Part shown: positions 55,141-64,000 of the stretch, piece by piece
Position numbering within the stretch: position 1 is the first letter of the stretch
Layout: every line of letters starts with the position of its first letter
Source of the DNA: Delphinus delphis
Lineage: Eukaryota > Chordata > Mammalia > Artiodactyla > Delphinidae
Length of the DNA stretch: 64,000 nt
Direction: 5' to 3'
Assembly (NCBI RefSeq): GCF_949987515.2
Contig: NC_082694.2
Span: 61,750,080-61,814,079, forward strand
Program-made: the position numbers and the translations under genes
The notes under the pieces: generated by a model
Databases searched by the model: none
What the model saw: only the letters and a program-made list of their open reading frames with translations
What the model was told of the DNA's origin: nothing

Positions 55141-56129
55141 ATTTGAAATGTCAGAATCAGAACAAATGTTCAGTAATTGTTAGTGTTGATGACAATAAGA
55201 TGGTGGTAACCATGGTCACAAGGACAAGATGTGGTCTATGGATGTGGGGATCTTTCTCCTCTATCCTCCCTCCCATTCCTGTGAAGTTAAGAATAAGATA
55301 TTGAAATTAAGCCTAACTATCTTAATCAGTTAATGTAAATACACCAAATGCTTATGAGCACAGCACAACATGTTTGTTTCTTTTCTTCCTCTAATAAAAG
55401 TTCATATAAATAATTTCAACTTCACAGTTATTAAAATCTGCTAAGAGATTGGGGTAGGTTTTTTTCTGCTTTCAGACGGGGTGAGATGCCTTATCCAAGG
55501 ACACAATACACAGGAAGAATGAAGGTCATGTTCCTTATGAGACCTGGTAAATACCCTTTTCCCACAATTTCTTTGACAAAAGGTGGCTCCATGTCAGTTT
55601 TCATGCAAGATTTATTAAATTGTCACAGAGACCCATGCATATTCTAGCAGAAGATACTAATGATGATTCTCAAGATGCATTTTTTTGTAACCTTCAGGCA
55701 TTAATAGATGAGAAACCAATGCCTGACATCAAACTCCCAAGAAGATATGGAGACAGAGCAATGTGTCAGTAAAAGTGAAGTTGCAGATTCATTTTGTCTG
55801 CTCTTTAACACTCTATTGTATGGAAGTGACTCTGAATAGTGAAATACTCTGAATAGTCCTCAATGCATTTGGCCGGAGGCAACCTTATGAAAATACTGAC
55901 AATGAAAAGGAACCAGCATATAAAGAATAATGGGGGACAAAAATGCCTAGGCAATCACCAGGGCATAAAAAAAAACCAGTCACATCAGCCAAGCGTGCTT
56001 AGATAGAAAGATGTATGACACACAAATAGGATGGCCAAGTATTAACAAGTAGGCAAGGCTGGAAGGCGGAGCTCCTGTGGGTATATTCTCATGAAGGAAA
56101 AGGGTTATTATTAAAACAGCCAACAGATA
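55141..56129. other. Unassigned DNA
   Basis: Nothing recognised. Two tiny tandem duplications occur nearby: 'gaaatgtcagaatca' at 55127 and 55145, and 'ctctgaatagt' at about 55831 and 55848. Confidence 0.45.
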
Positions 56130-56350
56130 ATTGAGTGCTTATGATGTACCAGACCCTCTAATAATTATTTTATAACTATTAACTCATTTTATTCTATAGA
56201 AACTTTTGAGTCATTTTCAAATATTATCATCGTCTTATAGATGAGGAAACTGAGACGCAGAAGGGTCTTTGCAAAGGCGCATGTTTCTAAAAGGGAAGTG
56301 CTGGGATTTAAGCCCAGGTGGTCTGGTTCTACAGTTGCGAGACAGTAAGT
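56130..56350 (-). mobile_element. MIR SINE
   Basis: Plus strand: 'attgagtgcttatgatgtac', 'tattaactcattttattcta', 'atagatgaggaaactgagac' and 'gggatttaagcccaggtggt', the reverse MIR order. Confidence 0.85.
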
Positions 56351-57607
56351 TATCATTCAAAGGTGGGGAGCAGGAAGTGGAGGAAAGCCGGAGCCCTTGT
56401 GCTCAACCACTACATCGCCTCCAGCGGATGCAGCATCAATGGGCCTATTTTGTCAGTCCTCTGAGAGAAATGAATGTCCTGTGGGAGATTTTATAGTATC
56501 TGAGACACAGGAGCACGTTGCTCTGTTTTCAGTTCCCAATAGCGTTATCATATGTCCTAGTTTGTCCAAGATAGCTATGGTTTATGCCTGCTGTCAAGGT
56601 GTAATCAATAAGAGTGCTTTAACAAGTGTCCCAATTTGGAAGATAAAGTATATTGTCACTCTGTGTTGACAGTCAAATGGTTAATCCCTGGGCAAAACTA
56701 AACCCACTAGAAAGCTGAAGTGCTGTGCTAATGATTTCTTATATACACAAGAGAGAGATGGGGGTCGAGGAGGACTTGCTCTGTAGGAGGAATACTAAGG
56801 AGTGACATCCCTCACACCCAGGAAAAAAATAAAATAGAAACACCCAATAGAAAATAGCAGAATCTTCAAAGTAGACAGCATAATTAGATTCCGTTAAAAA
56901 GTACTCCAAAGAGGGCATTTTCATCGCGCTTAACTCTGTCAAAGGCAAAGCTAGGATAAAAGACTGATTTACTCAGAGAAAATTTTAGGTGAATTCCAAT
57001 CATGTCTGGTTAGTTTTAATATCTATCCAGGTATTAGAACCCAGACCTAAATGTCAGGAATTGGGGGATATGGGATGGGTTAATTTATTAAAATTTGTTC
57101 TCAGCTTGTTGCAGTGAACCTGAATTCATTTTACCGAAGTTAATATGTTAATTCTCAGAGGGAGTTCACATGTGAGGTTAGTCATCCCTAAATTTGTGTA
57201 TGGCAGCTATTAAATTAATGAACTGATTATTAAATTACCTCTTGTGGAGGAGTTAGTCCTTCCTTATTTATACCTATCCTCTGTGTTTTGCCTTTTCACA
57301 CTTAAAATGACTACAAACACGTGGATGAAGATGAGCCTTTCTCAATATCAGTGAGCTATGTTCTAGACCGTAAAGCTCAACCTTTCTTACCCGTCCGCTG
57401 GGTGCCAGACCAGAGAAGGCAGGAAGCCACAGGCTTTCTTATATAACTTGCCACAGTGAATATGGTAACATTTCTCTCAAGCCCACCAAAGACTACTCAC
57501 TCAGTGGTTGTAAGACACAGAGCTATTAAATGTGAGAATTTTAGTTGGTAGGTCCAGAAGTTTTGGGCAAATCCATTTTCTTTGCTGAGTAAATTCTCCG
57601 TGAGTTG
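56351..57607. other. Unassigned 1.3 kb; candidate conserved block 56990-57250
   Basis: No repeat recognised. The segment 56990-57250 is AT-rich, unique-looking and rich in TAAT/ATTA words ('agctattaaattaatgaact'), which could mark a homeodomain-bound enhancer. Inference only. Confidence 0.4.
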
Positions 57608-57894
57608 TTTTTTTTTTTTTACATCTTTATTGAAGTACAATTGCTTTACAATGGTGTGTTAGTTTCTGCTTTATTACAAAGTGAATCAGTTATACATATA
57701 CATATGTTCCCATATCTCTTCCCTCTTGCGTCTCCCTCCCTCCCACCCTCCCTATCCCACCCCTCTAGGTGGTCACAAAGCACAGAGCTGATTTCCCTGT
57801 GCTATGCGGCTGCTTCCCACTAGCTATCTATTTTATGTTTGGTAGTGTATATATATGTCCATGCCACTCTCTCACTTTGTCACGGCTTACCCTT
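57608..57894 (-). mobile_element. 5'-truncated L1, no clear target duplication
   Basis: A 287-bp L1 3'UTR: T run at 57608-57620, then 'acatctttattgaagtacaa', 'ctcccaccctccctatccca' and 'gtggtcacaaagcacagagc'. It follows the full-length copy (4674-4950) closely and stops at 'cggcttaccctt'. The sequence after it (aaggccagagc) does not match the left flank (tctccgtgagttg). Confidence 0.9.
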
Positions 57895-58290
57895 AAGGCC
57901 AGAGCAGGAAGCTTGTGTCTTTGGGACTCCCTTGAGTAGACAAGGGGAGAGGGAAGCTGGGAGCGATCATTAAACTTCACAGAAATAGATTTTCCATAAA
58001 TAAGTCTCACTGTACGTTGAAAGTATGGAAAAGAATATACTCAGTGAGTTATAAAATGTTGAGGTTTATAAAAAATTGAGGTCCTATTGTTAATATAGCA
58101 GAATGGGGCTTTTGGGGGATATATTGCAGTGGAAAAGCACCAATTCTTGATAGGTGATAGACATGCTGGAATACATTCCTTTACAATTACAGAGGCAATT
58201 TCTTAGAAAGCTATAGAAACCTGATCAAGTACCCCTATTTATTTTTCACTAAGTTTGATTATGCTTTATTTCCCATCTGACTTTCTATTA

Positions 58291-58385
58291 GTAAAGTTGG
58301 TGCTGAGATAAAAGGATTTCTGTGCTACTAATGTACACTGTGGTCTAGTTTCCCGAATACTTTAAATAATTGCTCTTATATTGGC
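58291..58385. repeat. Unexplained direct repeat, copy 1
   Basis: Begins 'gtaaagttggtgctgagata' and continues through 'gtggtctagtttcccgaata' and 'aataattgctcttatattgg'. Copy 2 lies 911 bp downstream with a 22-base exact start and the same order of diverged words after it. I cannot assign it to a repeat family. Confidence 0.75.
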
Positions 58386-58714
58386 TTAAAATTGTGAACC
58401 AGAAACCTCTTGGGAACCTTCACTTAATCTGGGCTGTTTTCAAGCCTATTGCTTCTGCAACCATTTCTGGTAGAATTTTATCACCCTACCCCTTTATTTT
58501 TGCAGGTAATCTTTGTGACAACTTTGTAGGAAACCAGGTACATTTAGTTGTACTATTCTTGCAAATTAACTTCCTCCCTGTAGCTCCATGCCATTTTTCA
58601 TTCTCTTCTTCTCCATCTTCAAAGGCATTCAGTTTCCCATCTGCGCATGAGACTGTGCTAGACCCTACACAAACGATTTAATGGAAATAAATCCTGACCT
58701 CTGGGGACTTCATG

Positions 58715-59125
58715 TCTGTGTTGATCAGGAGAACCTGATGGCTATAACAAATAAGCCCCAAATCCCAGTGGGTTAACACAACAGAATTTCATTTGTCATT
58801 AATTTCACAGTCTAGCAGGGGTTGGTAGGGGCTGGCTGTAGTCCATGCAACAATTTAGTGACTGAGATTCCATCTATCCAGCGCCGGCTGCATCCCATAA
58901 GGCTTCAGAGGCTTCCAGTGCAACCCCTAACTCCAGCTGGCAGAAAGGAGGAAAGACAGCATGGATGGAGCACACAGGAAGTTTTTAAGACGCCAGGTCT
59001 GGAATTTGCGGTCTCATCTAACTATAGTGGAATGGAAAGTTTGATCTCCCCATGTATCAGGGAGGAAAAGCCAAAAATAAAGCAGGGTTTTGTGAACACA
59101 GAGCTGTCTCCCCATACTCCATACA
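58715..59125. mobile_element. LTR-like remnant (unclassified)
   Basis: 'ctataacaaataagccccaa', 'aacacaacagaatttcattt', 'ggaggaaagacagcatggat', 'ggagcacacaggaagttttt' and 'gggttttgtgaacacagagc' form a pattern shared with a common old LTR-like repeat. The middle carries a GC-richer block. The 114-codon frame 58822-59166 is not a gene. Confidence 0.5.
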
Positions 59126-59201
59126 ATCAGAGACATATCCTTATCTTAAACAACATGATTATATAGCATTTCTTTTTTCTTGTATGGTGATTATTCCATT
59201 T

Positions 59202-59300
59202 GTAAAGTTGGTGCTGAGATAAAGGGATATTCATGCTCTTAAGTATAAACCATGGTCTACTATCACAACTACTCAAAATAATTGTTCCTGTATTGTTACT
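59202..59300. repeat. Unexplained direct repeat, copy 2
   Basis: Partner of 58291-58385. After the 22-base identity come 'ccatggtctactatcacaac' and 'aataattgttcctgtattgt', clearly the same sequence with substitutions and small gaps. The LTR-like remnant lies between the two copies. Confidence 0.75.
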
Positions 59301-59629
59301 GGTAGGCATATGGCATATCTGTGATTTGATCAAGTACCAAGAGTATTTATAGGTTGGGTGATTGAAGTCAAACATTTATTTTGTCATGGCAGATGATTAA
59401 GGAACCCAGGGTAATGTATTTGGATATTGCCTCTAGGCATTTGGAGGGTTTCTGCTTCTTGTCTGAGAGCTCCATCCAGCTAGCTTAAAATTGGGTGACT
59501 ACAAATTCTTTAATAGAGCTTTGTCCAGGAAGGGAAGTTTTATTCCCCTTCTCTTCACTGTAGGCTGGGCTAAATAACTTGTTCCTAAGGAATAAAGTAT
59601 TTAAAGGAAAAAAATCATAACTTTTCAGC

Positions 59630-60180
59630 AGAGAAATCTGGCAGATACCACCTTGACCAAGTGATCAAGGTGTTAACATCATCAGTAATGTCCTGTTCCC
59701 CTGAAATGATGTAATGAGAAGGGCACTTCACCTCTGTTGTGTTCCCCCTCACCCCAAATCTATTACCCCAATATAATCATGAGAAAAAAGCAGACAAACC
59801 TCAACTGAGAGACATTCTACAAAAATACCTGACCGTTACTCCTCAAAAGTGTCAAAGTTGTGTAAGATAAGGGGAACATGACACATTGTCACAGATGGAA
59901 GAGATCAAGGAGATAGGATAACTAAATGTAATATGTGATCCTGGATTGGATCCTGGAAAACAAAAATGGCATTAGTGAATAAGCTAGAAAAATCTGAATA
60001 AAACCTATAGTTTATTTAATAGTATTATATACCATCTCAATTTCCTAGTTTGGATAAATGTACTGTGGGTATGTAAAATGTTAACAATAGAGGAATCAGT
60101 GAAGGGTGTATGGAAACTCTTATTTTTGAAATTTTCTGTAAATATAAAATTATTTAATTATGGTAGCTAAAATAAATAAA
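59630..60180 (+). mobile_element. Old L1 (L1M class) 3'UTR, copy B
   Basis: 'gcagataccaccttgaccaa', 'gtgatcaaggtgttaacatc', 'aatataatcatgagaaaaaa', 'gatcctggattggatcctgg' and 'aacctatagtttatttaata' match the same family as 39835-40440. Ends in A-rich sequence near 60180. Confidence 0.75.
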
Positions 60181-60565
60181 ACTAAAAAAATGAGATGATA
60201 GCAGGAGTGGGGAAGCAAAGTTAACAATGATAGAGACAGAATGTCAAGGATAGAAAAGATATTTTAGATCATCTCAATTTACCAGTGCATTTGGAAGAGG
60301 AAAATAAAGTGCAGAGACAAATCAGATAGCCAAATATTTCAGACAAAATAAACAGTACCTGCCTCAAAATGAATGGTTTATTACTCTTAATCCAATACTC
60401 TTTTCACACGTTACTCCTGGGACCTTCTTTTGTGAAGAGAGGGGAGAATTCAGTCATAGATGCAGTAATAACACAATAATAAATTTATGTAACACATCCT
60501 AAGACTATTAATCTTAAATTTTCTGGTTAATTCCTAATCCATTATCTACAATCCCCCCATACACT

Positions 60566-60600
<35 letters not shown>

Positions 60601-60732
60601 CCATACACATACGCACACACACCACACACAGCATACACACATACAACATACACACAACATACACACACCCAACATATACACACAACACACACATACAACA
60701 TACACACACAGCATACACACATGCACACACAA
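60566..60732 (+). repeat. Degenerate (CA)n minisatellite
   Basis: About 167 bp of CA units interrupted by 'acat', 'acaacat' and 'agcat', giving a loose higher-order unit of the form 'acacacaacatac'. Minus-strand frames that read VCVCCVCV through it are not genes. Confidence 0.93.
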
Positions 60733-60769
60733 AAACACCCTGCCCTTTCCTCCTCAACATGCTACCCAC

Positions 60770-60940
60770 AGTCTTACAAGGTAAATTTCATTATTCCTGG
60801 CTTGTAGATGAGTAGAATGAGACTCAATAAATTAAGTAAACTGCAAAAGTTTCATGGCCAACAATTGGCAGAATCTGAATTGAAACCTCCATCCACGTAA
60901 TAGCAAAGCTCAAGCTGTTTCCATTATACTCTGGTGCTTT
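60770..60940 (-). mobile_element. MIR SINE
   Basis: Plus strand: 'cttgtagatgagtagaatga', 'gactcaataaattaagtaaa' and 'aattggcagaatctgaattg' give reverse MIR order; the end 'ccattatactctggtgc' fits the tRNA-like head. Confidence 0.7.
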
Positions 60941-62619
60941 CCTCCCTGAGAAGAGGAGAGGGAAAGCCCCTGAGAAGGATGAGAGAAGGAATATCTAGAA
61001 GCAGTCGGCTGAGTGGCAAAGGTTTACTATAAAATATTTCTCAGGGCACCAGGGAATTGTAATTTATGCCCCTGAATTTCTGAAGAGCTGCAGTTCTTGA
61101 GTGAGTCAGCCTGAGGTAAAATGGGCTTTTCTGTCTGTAATTTTAGGGTTTGCCCTTTGGAAAAAGGATTTAAATTGTTTATTTTATTCCCTTTAGTAAC
61201 TTTTTGTATGATCAAAATATTTAGTTAAATGGTATGTTAATCTGGTGAGACCATGGTACTCTGTGTTGCTTCAACCCTGAACATATATAATAATAACGTT
61301 GACCATTGACTGTACCCTTCCTCTTTGCCTAGTAGTATATTACATTTATTATTTCTGTTTCACACTACAATTTTGGAAGGGAAATATTTGCATTTTACAA
61401 GAGGAGACCGAGGACCTTTTACCTGTCCCATACCTCCAAGGTCAAATATAAAACAATGTATAAGAAGTAGTTAGTATAGAAACGTTTATATTAAACAGCA
61501 CTGCCAAAGGTAGACTTGTCTCTTCTAATGGATTTCTATCACCAATCCATTTCGTACATTTGTGCAGCCATTTCCGGGTATCCTAAGACAAAATGTCTAT
61601 TAAGTTGGAGACCTTTTCAACAATGCATTTAGTTGCTACAAACCTAGTAGAAATATAAAGGAAATGGCCTGCAATTCAACTTCTTCACCTTTCCATTCTT
61701 CATTCCATTTCTCCTTGATGTTGAGACTGTGGTTTCTTTGTTCTCTTAGTGTCCCTGTGAGTCTCTTAGTGTCTACTTTGGCCCACCTAATAGTCCCTGA
61801 TAAGAAGAGGTCTCACAGAGTGACACTGAGGCAACAGCTCTTTCACTTCCTGGTGAAAGCCTTAGCAACACCTAGTTGGACTAGGGTCTTTGGTCCATTA
61901 GCATTGAATAAGGCTCTTTGCCTTCTTCTCACCAATCAGAACTCCATCGGTTATCAGTGGAGCTGAATAGAAATCATAGCTGATCTCCACATTCTCTTAC
62001 CAGGCCTATATTTTAAAGGCAGCTCTGAATCCATAAGTCTTGTTGATTCATTTATATCCACAAATGTGTCTTTCTTTGAGAGTATATTAGTTGACAGGGT
62101 TTCCCATATGACGATGATGACGATTTGCGTGATGCTTTTTATACTCACATGAATATTATTGTTCTTTACCATAGGTAAGTAATGGACGAGGCTTCTCCCA
62201 GTCAAATGTTAAATAGAAATAAAATGATCTATTCTAATAAAATGCAGACTGTTATTTTCTTTTGCCTCCCAGCTTGAGTTAATTTCTTGCTGATAACAGC
62301 TGATGTAGAGTCTTGAGTATTTCATTGGCACAACTGTAAAAGGGAGCACACCAAGTGAGAGAAATTAAACAAGGCATAACCAAGTTGACTGTTTCAGGTG
62401 CTTTAATGAAACTGTCTAATATATGTAAGGTGGAATCAAGCTCTGAACGGTAGTGAGACACATATAGTCTATTCCTTTAGAGTTATTTGGCATAAAACAA
62501 GCTACAGTGCAGGAAAAGGTAATGGCTGCTCCCGTTTAGTGACCAACATTCTTCTCCATTCCCCACAGTGTAGCTCATGCTTATAAATATTAAAAATATG
62601 GTACAACCAGGTATAATCA
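60941..62619. other. Unassigned 1.7 kb
   Basis: No firm repeat or exon. A weak reverse MIR trace is possible at 61310-61440 ('ttgcattttacaagaggaga'). Confidence 0.4.
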
Positions 62620-62990
62620 ACCAACATTTATTCAGCTTCTACTGAATACCAGTCATGCTAAGTGTTAGGGAAATGAATTAGACACATTTCTTGTCCCTTT
62701 TAAGAGCAAGAAACAGGCAAACAGAGAAGTGATACATCAATAGAAGTTCATACAAACTACAGAGAAGGGAGTAATTAACCAGAGACACTGGAACTTGAAG
62801 ATTGGATAGGATTTCATCTAGAAGGAGGGCAATTGTATACATTATTTATGCAAAAAGTACAGCATATATAGAGGCATAATGGTGAACCAATAGGGTATGT
62901 TCAGGGAGCTCTAAAGATTAGCTTCTTTTAATTGCTAGAGGAAAAAGGGCTGGAGTAAGGGTGGAGATGTGGTAGGAAACATAGCTGAAG
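62620..62990 (-). mobile_element. L2 LINE 3' region
   Basis: Plus strand: 'accaacatttattcagcttc', 'tgctaagtgttagggaaatg' and 'cagagaagtgatacatcaat', the reverse of the L2 3' end. Confidence 0.6.
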
Positions 62991-63089
62991 AGGTCACCAG
63001 AGAGCAGATGGTGAGGAGACAGCCAGAGTTCATTAGGTACTCAGCACTGTGTTAGTTTTCTGTATCCCACATAGTGGGATACAAAAAAC

Positions 63090-63300
63090 TTCTTAGACTT
63101 TTTGCTGCTCTTAAAGACTTTATGATCAAACTGAGATGAGAAACCAACATGAAGCAATTAAAACACAATTAAGAAGTCAATATGTGTTACTGACTCAAGT
63201 GCAGTTGGGATTCAGAGAAGGTACAGAAATCAATACAGTCTGGAAAAATCAAAGAATTAAGAGAAGGTTGAATTTGAGCTGCCCCTTGAAGAATGGGAAG
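63090..63300 (-). mobile_element. L2 LINE fragment
   Basis: 'aaagactttatgatcaaact' and 'gttgaatttgagctgcccct' with 'tgaagaatgggaaggctta' match the reverse L2 region that reads '...gacatttgagctgagacc...' in better copies. Confidence 0.5.
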
Positions 63301-63308
63301 GCTTAGCT

Positions 63309-63505
63309 CAGTAGCTTTTAACCAACCAGTACTACCCCCTAGCGGACATTTGGAAAGGTGTAGGTTGATTTTTAAATGGTACAGTGGGGAGGTGGGAGGG
63401 TCACGTTAGGCATTGCCTTGAGATGCACACCAGAGACCTACTCAATGAAGAATTGTCCCTCTCAAAAGTTTAATGGTGCTCCCATTTAGAAGCACTAACT
63501 ACATA
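63309..63505 (+). mobile_element. MER20-like hAT fragment
   Basis: 'ctcagtagcttttaaccaac', 'taccccctagcggacatttg' and 'aatgaagaattgtccctctc' resemble MER20-class elements, ending 'ttagaagcactaac'. Provisional. Confidence 0.4.
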
Positions 63506-64000
63506 AGTAGGGGGCAGAGAGAGCAGATTCCAAATGGTGAGAACAAAACAAATATAAGAATTATAGGGATGTATCATTCTGGGTCATTTACAAGATTTAA
63601 TTAAATGATTTAGAAATAGATCCTATTCTATTTTTAAGTTGATTAACTTCTGCAATTTATATCAGAAATGACATGGTTAAATAGGCCTTTTTACAGGATT
63701 GTAATCTCAAGTACTATTAGGGGTTAGAGAACAGAAATAGTAAATCAGGGATTTAACCAGCACTCTACCCTCTAATGCTGCAAGGTCATTCGGGATGTAT
63801 GCAGCTCAGCACTGTGGCTGTATTATCCCCTCAAGCAGTATGTGCCCATTCTCTGTTTCTGACCATCCACCAGGGGGTGAATCAAACTGTCTCAGCTCAG
63901 CTGCTTGTGTCATTCTTCTGACATTATGGCTTCTGCCTGCCCTTGGCTTCTGTTTACTGCCCTCTCTCAGATTCTTCCTGCATCATTAACTGCCATATCT

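Noticed and set aside
60514..60769. Cys/Val-rich frames reading VCVCCVCV
   Set aside because: Translation of the CA-rich minisatellite.
1..64000. A previously undescribed biological system
   Set aside because: After reading both strands I see only transposon-derived coding remnants, simple repeats and unassigned noncoding DNA. The closest things to novelty are the paired repeat at 58.3/59.2 kb and the antisense frame in the L1 leader, both unproven.

Overview
This is mammalian nuclear DNA, most likely from a whale or dolphin (Cetartiodactyla, Cetacea). The evidence is six insertions of the tRNA-Glu-derived CHR-type SINE, in a short and a long form, and L1 elements of the artiodactyl type. 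There is no BovB LINE or Bov-tA SINE, which would be expected in 64 kb of a ruminant. Hippopotamus cannot be excluded from sequence alone. Repeat family names are given from memory of family consensus features; no database was searched.

I see no host protein-coding exon, no functional tRNA, rRNA or snRNA gene, and no CpG-island promoter. The window reads as AT-rich intergenic or intronic DNA. Every long open frame with recognisable protein similarity belongs to a retrotransposon. No CRISPR array, operon or novel enzymatic system is present, and I do not claim one.

Layout. 1-4.6 kb: hAT fragment, MLT1-type LTRs, unassigned DNA and a TG microsatellite. 4.65-11.92 kb: one full-length L1 on the minus strand, with a perfect 14-bp target-site duplication, inserted inside an older MIR and now dead (catalytic changes in both ORF2 enzymes, stops, frameshifts). 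12-19.4 kb: CR1/L3-like trace, a CHR SINE, MIRs, an MLT2-type LTR, an old L1 that jumps from ORF2 end to 5'UTR and was itself hit by a younger L1, a hAT-like MITE and a deleted MLT1 LTR. 19.4-34.7 kb: mostly unassigned DNA with L2, MIR, MER20, MLT1, L1M and L2 fragments and small L1 insertions. 34.7-37.7 kb: a long CHR SINE, a twin-primed (5'-inverted) L1 and a young short CHR SINE. 38-50 kb: L1M, MIR and MLT1 remnants, a roughly 1.9-kb L2, and three long CHR SINEs. 50-64 kb: MIR, HAL1-like and L1M remnants, a 5'-truncated L1, a paired unexplained direct repeat, a CA-rich satellite and L2/MIR/MER20 traces.

The main value of the window is as a stratigraphic record. Nested insertions give relative ages (MIR and L2 older than L1M and MLT, these older than artiodactyl L1 and CHR SINEs), and target-site duplications of 8-16 bp can be read directly for most young insertions. 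The best leads are the L1 mechanism cases (twin priming, the 76-bp insertion), the antisense frame in the L1 5'UTR, the paired repeat at 58.29 and 59.20 kb, and a few unique stretches that could be conserved noncoding elements.
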